From Prevotella vespertina (lineage in GTDB: Bacteria > Bacteroidota > Bacteroidia > Bacteroidales > Bacteroidaceae), in assembly GCF_009728485.1 (NCBI RefSeq), contig NZ_VVIQ01000008.1, positions 1 to 64,000 on the forward strand: a DNA stretch of 64,000 nucleotides, written 5' to 3'. The translations under genes and the position numbers were made by a program. Shown piece after piece: positions 42,230 through 52,081 of this stretch; positions within the stretch are counted from its first letter, which is position 1; each line of letters starts with the position of its first letter. The notes under the pieces are model-generated. The model worked only from the letters and a program-made list of their open reading frames with translations. It ran no database searches and was not told the origin of the DNA.

Positions 42230-43027
42230 CTATTTCACCGTAATATGGAAACATCCTTGCAATTTCTCATGCTTGATATAGCATCGCCCTTGCTTACGTA
42301 AGTCATTAAGTACCTCACTTAACACCCATTTCAGAGTATCATTCCTCACCGGACGAGTGACAGTAGCGTAGCGATTATAGGCTATATCGAAAGTTGTACC
42401 ATATAAATGACAACTATTAGAGGTTGCATTATGGTTATGCTGACGCAGTTTATCAACATCCTCTTTCGTTCGTAGCACACTAGATACTAATATTTTATTG
42501 ATAGGAACACCTTTAGCTTGCAAGCTATCCATGAAGGTGCGCGCTATATCTTGAAGTAAAACAGCCGCACGGGGCACAAGATAAGGAACACTGCTATTGA
42601 GTTTCTTCAAATCATAGTAAGGATTACTTCCTATATATACCAATTCGTTCTTACGTTTCTCCGCATCTTGACGATTAGCAACAGGTCGAACACCATAATG
42701 GAAGGCTGAGGCTAGTTGCAAAGATTGGGAGTCTGGGAAACTCTCGTCATAATCTCTTACACCAACTATCCTATTCTTCTTCAACGCACCACCCGACTTA
42801 TAAAACGAAGATAACTTCATTCTATCGGGAGTAGATTGGGATATAATCTTGATAGAATCGGCTCTCCTACGCTCTTCTTCCGTCATCTTACCATTCTTCA
42901 CATTCTCCGTCTTATACCCAAACGGCATAATAGATGGGAATAATAACTTAATGGTAATAAAAAAGAGTGTTATCCCTATGAATACTACTAATAAACGCCT
43001 TTTATTAATCTTTGATTTCCTTTTCAT
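42230..43027 (-). CDS. DUF5715 membrane-anchored peptidase-like protein
   Basis: A 265-residue protein. From the internal Met the N-terminus is MKRKSKINKRRLLVVFIGIT, a basic stretch then one membrane helix (about 12-31). The C-terminal domain resembles M15-type D,D-carboxypeptidases: SVLRTKEDVDKLRQHN, then NSCHLYGTTFDIAYNRY and a final GCFHITV, giving the expected H..D...H metal ligands. It probably acts on peptidoglycan stem peptides in the periplasm (inference). The -7 box at 43033-43040 lies 5 nt before this ATG, so the mRNA may be leaderless; the longer frame from 43060 would start upstream of the promoter. Confidence 0.8.
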   Translation of the reverse strand: MKRKSKINKRRLLVVFIGITLFFITIKLLFPSIMPFGYKTENVKNGKMTEEERRRADSIKIISQSTPDRMKLSSFYKSGGALKKNRIVGVRDYDESFPDSQSLQLASAFHYGVRPVANRQDAEKRKNELVYIGSNPYYDLKKLNSSVPYLVPRAAVLLQDIARTFMDSLQAKGVPINKILVSSVLRTKEDVDKLRQHNHNATSNSCHLYGTTFDIAYNRYATVTRPVRNDTLKWVLSEVLNDLRKQGRCYIKHEKLQGCFHITVK

Positions 43028-43032
43028 TGCTA

Positions 43033-43040
43033 CAAAGGTA
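43033..43040 (-). promoter_or_regulatory. -7 box abutting DUF5715 start
   Basis: TACCTTTG on the minus strand, with only TAGCA between it and the ATG at 43027. Confidence 0.6.
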
Positions 43041-43123
43041 ATAAGAAAAGGGGAAAGCAAATAAGAATGTAAGCTATCCTAATTATGAATTAAGAATTAT
43101 TTGCAGGTATCACTAATTTATAG

Positions 43124-43131
43124 TAACTTTG
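43124..43131 (+). promoter_or_regulatory. phoH operon -7 box
   Basis: TAACTTTG, 27 bp before the TTG start of phoH. Confidence 0.65.
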
Positions 43132-43158
43132 TCACCATAATATATAAAACAGACAGCA

Positions 43159-44106
43159 TTGATAGAAAAGCATATAGTTCTTGAGGACATAGACCCTGTA
43201 GTCTTCTATGGAGTTAGCAACGGGCATCTCCAAATGATTAAGTCCCTCTTCCCGAAGTTGAGAATCGTTGCACGAGATAATGTTATCCGTATCTTGGGCG
43301 ACGAGGAAGAGATGGCGAAGATAGAAGAGGACATTGAGACTATGCGCAAGCATATTGTAAGGTATAACACCATTACAGAAGAGGACATCCTTGATATCGT
43401 GAAAGGTCGGAAAACGAAGGCTGATGCGGTGAAGGACGTCCTTGTTTATTCTGTAGCAGGCAGACCTATCAAAGGTAGATCCGAAAATCAACAACAGCTA
43501 ATAGATGCCTTTGATAAACATGATATGATATTTGCCGTTGGACCAGCTGGAACAGGTAAGACGTATCTAAGCATTGCCTTAGCTGTTAAAGCACTAAAGG
43601 AGAAGGCTGCAAAGAAGATTATTCTTTCACGTCCAGCAGTTGAGGCTGGTGAGAAACTAGGATTCTTACCAGGTGATATGAAGGATAAGATAGATCCATA
43701 TCTACAGCCCTTATACGATGCGTTGGAGGATATGATCCCTGCAGTCAAGCTACAAGATATGATGGATAAACATATTATTCAGATTGCGCCATTAGCTTTT
43801 ATGCGAGGTCGAACACTGAGTGATGCTGTAGTTATTCTCGATGAAGCGCAAAACACTACACCTGCTCAAATCCGTATGTTCCTTACTCGTATGGGATGGA
43901 ATACAAAGATGATTATTACAGGTGACTTGACACAGATAGACTTGCCGCACGCTGAGAAGAGTGGATTGAAAGAAGCTCTCTCTATCTTAAATCATGTAGA
44001 AGGTATATCTGTTATCAATCTCGATAAAAAAGATATTGTTAGACACAAACTAGTTACGCGTATCGTCAATGCTTATGAAGCACACGATAAGGCGGACAAG
44101 AGATAG
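43159..44106 (+). CDS. phoH: PhoH-family ATPase
   Basis: A 315-residue protein. An N-terminal KH-like segment precedes the ATPase core. Walker A GPAGTGKT is at residues 128-135 and Walker B VVILDEAQN follows; the adjacent TPAQIRMFLTRMGWNTKMIITGD is a PhoH signature. It is thought to act in RNA metabolism or the phosphate-starvation response. The start is TTG (MIEKHIVLED), which follows the promoter at a normal distance; no ATG is better placed. First gene of the same-strand run to pyrF. Confidence 0.92.
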   Translation: MIEKHIVLEDIDPVVFYGVSNGHLQMIKSLFPKLRIVARDNVIRILGDEEEMAKIEEDIETMRKHIVRYNTITEEDILDIVKGRKTKADAVKDVLVYSVAGRPIKGRSENQQQLIDAFDKHDMIFAVGPAGTGKTYLSIALAVKALKEKAAKKIILSRPAVEAGEKLGFLPGDMKDKIDPYLQPLYDALEDMIPAVKLQDMMDKHIIQIAPLAFMRGRTLSDAVVILDEAQNTTPAQIRMFLTRMGWNTKMIITGDLTQIDLPHAEKSGLKEALSILNHVEGISVINLDKKDIVRHKLVTRIVNAYEAHDKADKR

Positions 44107-44127
44107 GACTCTATAAACATAAAAACA

Positions 44128-45078
44128 ATGAAAGCATTAACAAAAACTGAATTCCATTTTGATGGACAGAAGAGTGTGTATCACGGCAAAGTACGTGATG
44201 TGTATGACATCAACGACGACCTCATCGTCATGGTAGCTACCGACAGAATCTCTGCATTCGATGTCGTATTACCAAAAGGAATACCATTCAAAGGACAGGT
44301 TCTGAATCAGATTGCAAGCAAGTTCCTTGACTTGACAGCTGATATCTGCCCTAACTGGAAGTTAGCAACACCTGATCCAATGGTAACCGTTGGTCTGAAG
44401 TGTGAAGGCTTTCGTGTTGAAATGATTATCCGCTCCATTCTTACAGGTTCTGCATGGCGTGCCTATAAAGATGGATGCCGTGAAATTTGTGGCGTAAAGC
44501 TACCTGATGGTATGCGTGAGAATGAGCGTTTTCCAGAACCAATCGTAACTCCAACGACGAAAGCTGACGAGGGGCATGATATGAATATCTCTAAGGAAGA
44601 GATTATCAAACAGGGTATCGTTTCTGCAGAAGATTATGCAATCATCGAAGATTGGACACGCAAACTATTTGCACGTGGTCAGGAGATTGCAGCTAAGCAA
44701 GGCTTGATTCTTGTTGATACAAAGTATGAGTTCGGTAAACGTGATGGTCAGTGCTACCTCATTGATGAGATTCACACACCAGACTCAAGCCGTTACTTCT
44801 ATGCAGAAGGCTACGAAGAGAAGTTTGAGAAGGGCGAACCTCAAAAGCAGCTTTCAAAGGAATTTGTACGCCAGTGGCTTATCGAGCACAACTTCATGAA
44901 TGAACCAGGTCAAACTATGCCAGAGATTACAGACGAATATGCCGAGAGCGTCAGCGAACGTTACATCGAGCTTTACGAGCATATCACTGGTGAGAAGTTT
45001 GATAAAGCAGCTGAAGAAGGTGATATTGCTGCACGTATCGAGAAGAACGTTAAAGAATATCTAGCTTCTAGAAAGTAA
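44128..45078 (+). CDS. purC: SAICAR synthetase
   Basis: A 316-residue phosphoribosylaminoimidazole-succinocarboxamide synthase, which ligates aspartate to CAIR in purine synthesis. Family motifs are [42 protein letters not shown] and [11 protein letters not shown]. Length is normal for the long form in Bacteroidota. It is 21 bp after phoH and almost certainly co-transcribed. Confidence 0.96.
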   Translation: MKALTKTEFHFDGQKSVYHGKVRDVYDINDDLIVMVATDRISAFDVVLPKGIPFKGQVLNQIASKFLDLTADICPNWKLATPDPMVTVGLKCEGFRVEMIIRSILTGSAWRAYKDGCREICGVKLPDGMRENERFPEPIVTPTTKADEGHDMNISKEEIIKQGIVSAEDYAIIEDWTRKLFARGQEIAAKQGLILVDTKYEFGKRDGQCYLIDEIHTPDSSRYFYAEGYEEKFEKGEPQKQLSKEFVRQWLIEHNFMNEPGQTMPEITDEYAESVSERYIELYEHITGEKFDKAAEEGDIAARIEKNVKEYLASRK

Positions 45079-45093
45079 CTAATTGAGGAAAGA

Positions 45094-45195
45094 AAGGAGT
45101 TAAGGTAGTTAAGAAAGGAAAAGATAATCTCTAACACTTCCTATGCCTATCAACAAAGCACATGGCATTAACCTTTTCAACTCCCTTAACTCCTT
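45094..45195. repeat. Inverted repeat between purC and menG
   Basis: AAGGAGTTAAGG (45094-45105) and CCTTAACTCCTT (45184-45195) are exact complements. Homology extends imperfectly to about 26 bp on each side (GAAAGGAGTTAAGGTAGTT with AACTCCCTTAACTCCTTCC). It fills most of the 144-bp gap and could attenuate or process the operon mRNA. Confidence 0.75.
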
Positions 45196-45222
45196 CCAAA
45201 TTCCTTAACCTCCAAATAGAAC

Positions 45223-45957
45223 ATGTACGAACAGGAGAAGATAATACCCTATAATGGTAAAGGTGAGAAAAGCAAACTTGTCGAAGAGATGTTTGATAAG
45301 ATTGCACCAACTTACGACACTTTAAATCATAGACTCTCATGGGATATTGATAAAGGGTGGCGAAAGAAAGCTATTAAGCAACTACAGCCTTATCATCCAC
45401 AATTAATGCTTGATATTGCAACTGGTACTGGAGACTTTGCCATCCTTGCAGCAAAGGAACTCTCTCCAAGTCATCTTATCGGAGCAGACATATCAGAAGG
45501 TATGATGGCTATCGGTCGTGAGAAGGTCAAAAAGGCAGGACTTAATGATGTCATCTCTTTCCAAAAGGAGGATTGTCTCAACCTATCTTTCCCTGATGAC
45601 ACATTTGATGCTGTTACTGCAGCCTTTGGTATCCGTAACTTTCAAAATCTCGACAAAGGACTCACCGAGATCTGTCGTGTATTAAAGAAAGGTGGACATT
45701 TGAGCATTGTAGAACTGACAACGCCCGTTGGCTTCCCAATGAAACAACTCTTCCGTATATACTCCAACACCATCTTACTCAATTATGCAAAGTTTATCTC
45801 AAAAGACAAGAGTGCTTACGAGTATCTAAACAAAACAGTTGAGGCATTCCCACAAGGTGAACGTATGATGGAGATATTTCACAAAGCAGGATTCACCAAA
45901 AGCTCGTTTAGACGATTGACATTCGGAATATGTACGATGTATCTAGCCGAAAAGTAA
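45223..45957 (+). CDS. menG: Demethylmenaquinone methyltransferase
   Basis: A 244-residue class I SAM-dependent methyltransferase (UbiE/MenG), performing the last step of menaquinone synthesis. SAM motif I is [13 protein letters not shown] near 65-77. UbiE signatures [21 protein letters not shown] and [17 protein letters not shown] are present. Menaquinone is the quinone of this phylum, so menG is the suitable name. It is separated from purC by an inverted repeat but probably in the same transcript. Confidence 0.95.
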   Translation: MYEQEKIIPYNGKGEKSKLVEEMFDKIAPTYDTLNHRLSWDIDKGWRKKAIKQLQPYHPQLMLDIATGTGDFAILAAKELSPSHLIGADISEGMMAIGREKVKKAGLNDVISFQKEDCLNLSFPDDTFDAVTAAFGIRNFQNLDKGLTEICRVLKKGGHLSIVELTTPVGFPMKQLFRIYSNTILLNYAKFISKDKSAYEYLNKTVEAFPQGERMMEIFHKAGFTKSSFRRLTFGICTMYLAEK

Positions 45958-46021
45958 ATGAGACAATAGGAACATAGAGCTTTCTCTCACAAAATACAAA
46001 CTCATAGAACAAGTTTAAAAC

Positions 46022-46774
46022 ATGGATAAGTACGGACTTATAGGTTATCCTTTGGGACATTCCTTTTCTATAGGGTACTTTAATGAGAAGTTTGATAATG
46101 AGAATATCAATGCTCGTTACATAAACTTTGAAATTCCATCTATAGAAGACTTTATTGAGGTTATAGACTCCAATCCAGAACTACGTGGATTGAATGTGAC
46201 TATCCCATATAAGGAACAAGTTATACCTTATCTCGATAGTCTTAGTCCTGAAGCAACAGCCATTGGAGCCGTTAATGTTATTCGTGTCACCCACAAAGGG
46301 AAGAAGACACAACTGAAAGGTTTTAATAGTGATGTGATTGGCTTCACACGTAGTATAGAACCTTTATTAGAACGTCATCATAAGAAAGCCTTAATTCTGG
46401 GAACTGGTGGCGCTTCAAAAGCTATAGACTATGGTCTAAGATCTCTTGGACTAGAAACAAAATTTGTCTCTCGTACGAAACGTGATGGCATCTTATGTTA
46501 TGAAGATATAACAGCTGACATTATTCAGGAGTACAATGTTATTGTGAATTGCACTCCACTAGGTATGTATCCAAATGTTGACTCATGTCCTAAACTTCCC
46601 TACGAAGCTATGGATAGCCACACCTTATTATATGATCTACTTTACAATCCAGATGAGACTCTATTCATGACGAAAGGACGTGAACAAGGTGCAGTTGTAA
46701 AGAATGGTCTAGAAATGCTTCTATTACAAGCTTTTGCTAGTTGGGAGTTCTGGAATGGTGATGAACAACGTTAG
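46022..46774 (+). CDS. aroE: Shikimate dehydrogenase
   Basis: A 250-residue enzyme that reduces 3-dehydroshikimate with NADPH in aromatic amino acid synthesis. The shikimate-binding YPLGHSFSIGYFN is at 8-20, the catalytic Lys sits in NVTIPYKEQ, and the nucleotide loop is ILGTGGASKAIDYGL. Slightly short but complete. Part of the phoH-pyrF run. Confidence 0.94.
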   Translation: MDKYGLIGYPLGHSFSIGYFNEKFDNENINARYINFEIPSIEDFIEVIDSNPELRGLNVTIPYKEQVIPYLDSLSPEATAIGAVNVIRVTHKGKKTQLKGFNSDVIGFTRSIEPLLERHHKKALILGTGGASKAIDYGLRSLGLETKFVSRTKRDGILCYEDITADIIQEYNVIVNCTPLGMYPNVDSCPKLPYEAMDSHTLLYDLLYNPDETLFMTKGREQGAVVKNGLEMLLLQAFASWEFWNGDEQR

Positions 46775-46856
46775 CATACACAAATTATAATATTATAATA
46801 TTGTAATTACACAACAATAAGATACTGATAAATCTCAACACGACAATTCCTTAGAT

Positions 46857-48020
46857 ATGGACAACAGATACATGATGCGCGGCGTAAGTGCTGCCAAAGA
46901 AGATGTGCATAATGCCATCAAGAACATTGATAAAGGACTCTACCCACAAGCTTTTTGTAAGATTATTCCTGATATTCTCGGTGGTGATCCTGAGTATTGT
47001 AACATTATGCATGCTGATGGAGCTGGTACAAAGTCCTCTCTAGCTTATATGTACTGGAAAGAGACAGGTGATTTGAGTGTATGGCGTGGTATTGCACAAG
47101 ATGCTATCGTCATGAACACAGATGACTTGCTCTGTGTAGGTGCTGTAGATAATATCCTTGTTAGTTCAACGATTGGACGTAACAAAATGCTTGTGCCAGG
47201 CGAGGTAATTTCCGCTATCATTAACGGAACCGATGAGTTACTTGCTGATATGCGTAAGATGGGAATAGGTATCTACCCAACTGGTGGTGAAACAGCAGAT
47301 GTAGGCGACCTTGTTCGTACAATTATCGTTGACTCAACCGTTACTTGCCGTATGCGTCGTAAGGATGTTATCGACAATGCGAATATTCGTCCAGGTGACG
47401 TCATTGTTGGTCTTTCATCTACAGGTCAGGCAACCTATGAGACCCGTTATAATGGCGGTATGGGAAGCAATGGTTTAACATCAGCACGTCATGATGTTTT
47501 TGCTAAATATCTAGCAGATAATTATCCCGAGAGCTATGACCATGCAGTACCAGAAGAACTAGTTTATAGTGGTAAATACAAACTAACTGATTCTGTTGAA
47601 GGGAGTCCTGTTAATGCAGGTGAATTAGTACTCTCTCCTACTCGCACCTACGCTCCTGTTATCAAGAGATTGCTTGATGAGTTGCGCCCTGAAGTACATG
47701 GTATGGTACATTGTACTGGTGGTGCACAAACAAAGGTTCTACACTTTGTTGGTGAGAATTGTCGTGTTATTAAAGATAACTTGTTCCCAGTTCCTCCTCT
47801 CTTCCGTGCTATCAAAGATTGTAGCGGTACTGATTGGAAGGAGATGTATCAGGTGTTCAATATGGGTCATCGTATGGAGATCTATGTTCGCCCGGAAGTT
47901 GCAGAACAGGTTATTGCTATTAGTAAGTCCTTTAATATTGATGCACAAGTCATTGGACATATAGAAGAAGGGAAACGTAGCCTAACTATTAAGAGCGAGT
48001 TTGGGACATTTGAATATTAA
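46857..48020 (+). CDS. purM: AIR synthetase (PurM type)
   Basis: A 387-residue phosphoribosylformylglycinamidine cyclo-ligase-type enzyme. Visible PurM features include HADGAGTKSSLAYMYWKETGD, IVMNTDDLLCVGA, GGETADVGDLV and a C-terminal domain with CTGGAQTKVLHF and FNMGHRMEIYV. It is longer than the roughly 345-residue E. coli enzyme; this long form is usual in Bacteroidota. Together with purC it places two purine steps in this run. Confidence 0.92.
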   Translation: MDNRYMMRGVSAAKEDVHNAIKNIDKGLYPQAFCKIIPDILGGDPEYCNIMHADGAGTKSSLAYMYWKETGDLSVWRGIAQDAIVMNTDDLLCVGAVDNILVSSTIGRNKMLVPGEVISAIINGTDELLADMRKMGIGIYPTGGETADVGDLVRTIIVDSTVTCRMRRKDVIDNANIRPGDVIVGLSSTGQATYETRYNGGMGSNGLTSARHDVFAKYLADNYPESYDHAVPEELVYSGKYKLTDSVEGSPVNAGELVLSPTRTYAPVIKRLLDELRPEVHGMVHCTGGAQTKVLHFVGENCRVIKDNLFPVPPLFRAIKDCSGTDWKEMYQVFNMGHRMEIYVRPEVAEQVIAISKSFNIDAQVIGHIEEGKRSLTIKSEFGTFEY

Positions 48021-48125
48021 TACATCTAAACTTTACAGCTTTATCTTTTAGAGGAAAGAGCGACAAACAAACATTAACTTAATATTCTTAACCGCTCAAC
48101 CTACATTAACATTCCCATAAAGATT

Positions 48126-49238
48126 ATGATCGATAACAACAACATATTACAGAAACTTGACGGACTAGAAGCCCGTTATGAAGAGGTATCAACACTCATT
48201 ACTGACCCGAGTGTTATAGCAGACCAGTCACGCTACGTTAAGCTGACAAAGGAATATAAGGATCTTGGCGACATTATGGATGCTCGCAAGCGTTACATCA
48301 CTTGCCTTACAACCATAAAGGAGGCTAAGGATATCATCGCTAACGAGAGTGATGCTGAGATGAAAGAGATGGCACGTGAAGAACTCGCAGAGAATGAGGA
48401 ACTGCAGCCAAGACTTGAAGAAGAAATTAAGATTCTACTTGTACCAAAGGATCCAGAAGACGCAAAGAATGTCCAGATGGAGATTCGTGGTGGAGCTGGT
48501 GGTGATGAGGCGGCACTCTTTGCAGGCGACCTCTTCAATATGTACAAACGTTATTGCGATAAGAAAGGTTGGAAACTATCAATAACATCTGTATCCGAAG
48601 GTGCTGTAGGTGGTTTTAAGGAGATAGATTTCGCTGTAGAAGGTGAGAACGTTTACGGAACATTGAAGTATGAGTCAGGTGTGCACCGTGTACAACGTGT
48701 ACCAGCGACAGAGACACAAGGACGTATGCACACATCAGCAGCTACAGTAGCAGTGTTACCTGAAGCTGATAAGTTTGAAGTAAATATTAACGAAGGAGAT
48801 ATCAAGTGGGATACCTTCCGTTCGAGTGGTGCTGGTGGTCAGAATGTCAATAAGGTTGAGTCTGGTGTGCGCTTGCGTTACCCATGGAAGAATCCTAATA
48901 CTGGTGAGGTTGAGGAGATTCTTATTGAATGTACTGAGACCCGCGACCAGCCAAAGAATAAAGAGCGTGCTTTGAGTCGCCTTTATACCTATATATATGA
49001 TCACGAACACCAAAAATATATTGACGATATTGCTTCACGTCGCAAGACTCTCGTTTCTACTGGTGATCGTAGTGCCAAGATACGTACTTATAACTTCCCA
49101 CAAGGACGTGTCACCGATCATCGTATAGGTTTCACGACTCACGACTTACAAGGATTCATGAATGGTGAGATTCAAGAGATGATCGATGCACTGACAGTTG
49201 CAGAGAATGCAGAGAAGTTAAAAGAGAACGAATTATAA
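48126..49238 (+). CDS. prfA: Peptide chain release factor 1
   Basis: A 370-residue class I release factor reading UAA/UAG. The catalytic GGQ is at residues 237-239 in SSGAGGQNVNKVESGVRL. The helical N-terminal domain, IEIRGGAGGDEAALFA-type segment and C-terminal RIGFTTHDLQGFMNGE are as expected for RF1. It is about 105 bp after purM. Confidence 0.96.
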   Translation: MIDNNNILQKLDGLEARYEEVSTLITDPSVIADQSRYVKLTKEYKDLGDIMDARKRYITCLTTIKEAKDIIANESDAEMKEMAREELAENEELQPRLEEEIKILLVPKDPEDAKNVQMEIRGGAGGDEAALFAGDLFNMYKRYCDKKGWKLSITSVSEGAVGGFKEIDFAVEGENVYGTLKYESGVHRVQRVPATETQGRMHTSAATVAVLPEADKFEVNINEGDIKWDTFRSSGAGGQNVNKVESGVRLRYPWKNPNTGEVEEILIECTETRDQPKNKERALSRLYTYIYDHEHQKYIDDIASRRKTLVSTGDRSAKIRTYNFPQGRVTDHRIGFTTHDLQGFMNGEIQEMIDALTVAENAEKLKENEL

Positions 49239-49259
49239 AACACTTTAAAACATTACAGA

Positions 49260-49742
49260 ATGGAGACAAAACAAAAAAAGCCAGGTAAGTTAGACGTTGA
49301 TGAAAACTATGATTTAAGATTGGTCAAAACATGGAACCCTGCACTTAGATGGCTACTCACATTGCCAGCAGGACTTATAGCTATGCTCATCATCCAGCTT
49401 GCTTATGGGTTCATTGTTCGCCGTATCTTATCAAACTTCGATGAAGCAAGTACTGTTAGTATCATCGTTAATTGCTTCTTCTTATTAGCAAAGTATGCTA
49501 TGCTTGTCGTGGCAATGACTGCAACAACACCAGTAGCAAGAGCTAAGAAGAAACTTGCATCAATTATATGTGCAATTATTGCTGCAATCATCTTATGTGG
49601 TTCAACATTCCTTGTGGTTCATTTTGCAGATAGTATAAACCAAACGATGATGATATCTACAGTCGTTGCATCTTTACTTGGTATATTGTTTGGCGTATGG
49701 CATGTTTCCACTTCTACTTCTAAGCCATTAGAACAAGAGTAA
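49260..49742 (+). CDS. Hypothetical four-helix membrane protein
   Basis: A 160-residue protein. A polar N-terminus (1-28) is followed by four probable membrane helices: about 30-52, 63-88, 98-120 and 126-146. I recognise no family. It sits 21 bp after prfA and ends just before a terminator, so it is the last gene of the prfA part of the run. Confidence 0.6.
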   Translation: METKQKKPGKLDVDENYDLRLVKTWNPALRWLLTLPAGLIAMLIIQLAYGFIVRRILSNFDEASTVSIIVNCFFLLAKYAMLVVAMTATTPVARAKKKLASIICAIIAAIILCGSTFLVVHFADSINQTMMISTVVASLLGILFGVWHVSTSTSKPLEQE

Positions 49743-49788
49743 ATAGTGAATCAAACAAGATAAGAAGAGATAAAGGTAGGGACAGACA

Positions 49789-49842
49789 CCCTCGTTTGTC
49801 CGAAACACGATAAATTGTGTGGGACTAACGAGGGTTTCTTTT
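49789..49842 (+). terminator. Terminator before pyrF
   Basis: Stem ACCCTCGTTTGTCC / GGACTAACGAGGGT (14 bp, one mismatch) with an inner CACGA/TGTG hairpin, followed by TTCTTTTC. Confidence 0.85.
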
Positions 49843-49874
49843 CTTTCCTCATGATAATTAATTAAACACCTAAT

Positions 49875-50699
49875 ATGAACAGACAACAACTAATCAACGA
49901 GATCTTCTCTAAGAAGACTTTTTTGTGTGTCGGACTGGACACTGACATCAATAAAATCCCTGAACACTTGAAAAAGGAGGAGGATCCTATCTTTGCTTTC
50001 AACAAGGCAATCATCGATGCAACAGCACCTTATTGCGTTGCCTATAAGCCTAACCTTGCTTTCTATGAGTGCTACGGACTCAAAGGTATGGTTGCCTTCG
50101 AAAAGACTATCAAGTATTTAAAGGAGAATCACCCTAATCACTTTATCATTGCCGATGCAAAGCGTGGTGACATTGGCAATACCTCTAAGATGTATGCCCA
50201 GACCTTCTTTGAGGAGTATAACCTTGATTCTGTCACGGTTGCCCCTTACATGGGTGAAGACAGTGTGAAGCCCTTCCTTGAGTACGATGGTAAGTGGGTT
50301 ATCCTTCTCGCACTCACTAGCAATAAAGGTAGTCACGACTTCCAATTAACAGAAGATCAACAAGGCGAACGACTCTTTGAGAAGGTATTAAAGAAGTCGC
50401 AAGAATGGGGAACTACAGAGAACCTCATGTATGTAGTTGGTGCAACACAAGGCAAAATGTTTGAGGACATTCGTCGCATAGCTCCTAACCACTTCCTCTT
50501 AGTACCAGGCGTTGGTGCACAAGGTGGTAGCTTGCAAGAGGTATGTAAATATGGAATGACAAAGGATTGCGGTTTGCTTGTCAATTCTTCTCGTGGTATC
50601 ATTTACGCTGGCAAGGACAAAGACTTTGCTGAGATAGCAGCCCAGAAAGCAAAGGAGTTGCAACAAGAAATGGCTATCGAGTTAGAAGCTATTAAATAA
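49875..50699 (+). CDS. pyrF: Orotidine 5'-phosphate decarboxylase
   Basis: A 274-residue decarboxylase that makes UMP, the last pyrimidine step. The catalytic motif DAKRGD is at residues 94-99 ([13 protein letters not shown]). The long form with [13 protein letters not shown] at the N-terminus and VPGVGAQGG near 210 is the type 2 PyrF subgroup. A terminator just upstream suggests its own transcript or read-through; I saw no clear -7 box in the gap. Confidence 0.95.
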   Translation: MNRQQLINEIFSKKTFLCVGLDTDINKIPEHLKKEEDPIFAFNKAIIDATAPYCVAYKPNLAFYECYGLKGMVAFEKTIKYLKENHPNHFIIADAKRGDIGNTSKMYAQTFFEEYNLDSVTVAPYMGEDSVKPFLEYDGKWVILLALTSNKGSHDFQLTEDQQGERLFEKVLKKSQEWGTTENLMYVVGATQGKMFEDIRRIAPNHFLLVPGVGAQGGSLQEVCKYGMTKDCGLLVNSSRGIIYAGKDKDFAEIAAQKAKELQQEMAIELEAIK

Positions 50700-50831
50700 G
50701 CTAGCATAAAGTCCAAAAGGATTCAACAAAAAAGCTAACGAACTTTCAATAGCAAGTTGAATAACATTTACAAACATACTATCAAGTAGGTTATTACAAA
50801 CTTCAAAACCTAATCACCTTGATAAAATAAT

Positions 50832-50869
50832 AAAAAAGAGATAGAACTTTACCGTTCCATCTCTTTTTT
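50832..50869. terminator. Bidirectional terminator pyrF/dapA
   Basis: AAAAAAGAGATAGAAC pairs with GTTCCATCTCTTTTTT around CTTTACC; A and T runs flank both sides. It separates two convergent genes. Confidence 0.9.
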
Positions 50870-50894
50870 ACTTTTTATTGTTAAGTCGATCAAC

Positions 50895-51779
50895 TTATAT
50901 TCTTAATCCCTTCAAAATTTCATTCATCTTCTGCTTTGTCTCTATGCGCGTTGGAACCAAAGGAAGACGGAGCACATTCTCTATCATTCCCATATCATTC
51001 AACAGAGCCTTACAACCAGCAGGATTACCATCTACAAAGAGAAGTTTATATAACTCTGTGAACTGATGATGTATCTTTCTTGCTGGCTCATACTCTCCAT
51101 TAAACTCAAGACGAATCATACGAGAGAACTCCTTAGGAAGTGCATTCCCAATAACCGAGATAACTCCAACTGCACCACTGGCAATCATTGGGAATGTCAA
51201 AGCATCATCACCACTAATAACCTCGAAGTGCTTAGGCTTATTCTTGATAATCTCATCAACCTGCTCTAAATTCCCTGATGCTTCTTTAATAGCAACCACA
51301 TTATCAAACTCTGACGCAATACGTACAGTTGTCTCTGCCGTCATATTCACACCTACTCTACCTGGCACATTATACATGACGATGGGTAAAGGACTGGCTT
51401 GCGCAATAGCCTTAAAGTGCTGATAAAGCCCCTCTTGACTTGGTTTGTTGTAATAAGGACAGATACTTAGAATACCATCAATCCCCTGCCAGTCTGTCGT
51501 CTTTATCTCATCTACAACAGCTGCAGTGTTATTCCCACCGCAATACTTCAAGATAGGTACACGACCATTAACCACCTTCTTTACAACACGTGTCAACTCA
51601 TCCTTTTCCTCACGAGTCAAGCAAGGAGCCTCGCCTGTTGTCGCTAAAATACAAAAGAAATCAGCACCATTAGCTAATTGATATTCAACTAGACTCACAA
51701 GTGCGTCATAATCTATACTACCATCTTCTTTGAAGGGAGTAATTAAGGCTATACCTAATCCATGAAAAACATTCTGCAT
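50895..51779 (-). CDS. dapA: 4-hydroxy-tetrahydrodipicolinate synthase
   Basis: A 294-residue TIM-barrel aldolase that condenses pyruvate and aspartate semialdehyde for lysine and diaminopimelate. The Schiff-base Lys165 is in VVAIKEASG, with Tyr136 in MYNVPGR and Tyr110 in PYYNKP. The usual GTTGE motif reads ATTGE (ILATTGEAPCL, near 45-55), with Thr-Thr kept. Length is standard. The -7 box is at 51883-51890. Transcribed alone. Confidence 0.94.
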   Translation of the reverse strand: MQNVFHGLGIALITPFKEDGSIDYDALVSLVEYQLANGADFFCILATTGEAPCLTREEKDELTRVVKKVVNGRVPILKYCGGNNTAAVVDEIKTTDWQGIDGILSICPYYNKPSQEGLYQHFKAIAQASPLPIVMYNVPGRVGVNMTAETTVRIASEFDNVVAIKEASGNLEQVDEIIKNKPKHFEVISGDDALTFPMIASGAVGVISVIGNALPKEFSRMIRLEFNGEYEPARKIHHQFTELYKLLFVDGNPAGCKALLNDMGMIENVLRLPLVPTRIETKQKMNEILKGLRI

Positions 51780-51882
51780 AGTAAAACTGTCTTAAAGAGA
51801 CCTTCTACAATTACCCGCCAATGCTAAGTATATTGTAGCTTATATCCTATATATGGTCTAAGAGATAATTTCAATGTTGTTG

Positions 51883-51890
51883 CAAATATA
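51883..51890 (-). promoter_or_regulatory. dapA -7 box
   Basis: TATATTTG followed by C on the minus strand, 104 bp before the dapA ATG. Confidence 0.6.
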
Positions 51891-51984
51891 ATAATTAATT
51901 ACCATTCTTCAAAGGATTTCCCTTTTTATCTTACCTTTGTTACTGAAATGAATTGCCCTTTTATAGGTGACTTAGACCATGTTT

Positions 51985-52076
51985 GTACTTTAACTTAAAC
52001 GATGAACCTACTTTAACTTAAACGTCGATTGTACTTTAACTTAAACTTCAATCGTACGTTAACTTAAACGTCAAAA
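51985..52076. repeat. Tandem array F: four 23-bp units
   Basis: Units start at 51985, 52008, 52031 and 52054. Each carries (G/C)TAC(T/G)TTAACTTAAAC followed by a 7-bp variable part. It ends 5 bp from the stop codon of the EamA gene. Confidence 0.93.
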
Positions 52077-52081
52077 GCATA

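Larger units (their letters stand above)
51780..52081. other. 302-bp intergenic stretch with array F
   Basis: dapA promoter at 51883-51890 and the 23-bp array at 51985-52076. Nothing else is visible. Confidence 0.6.
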
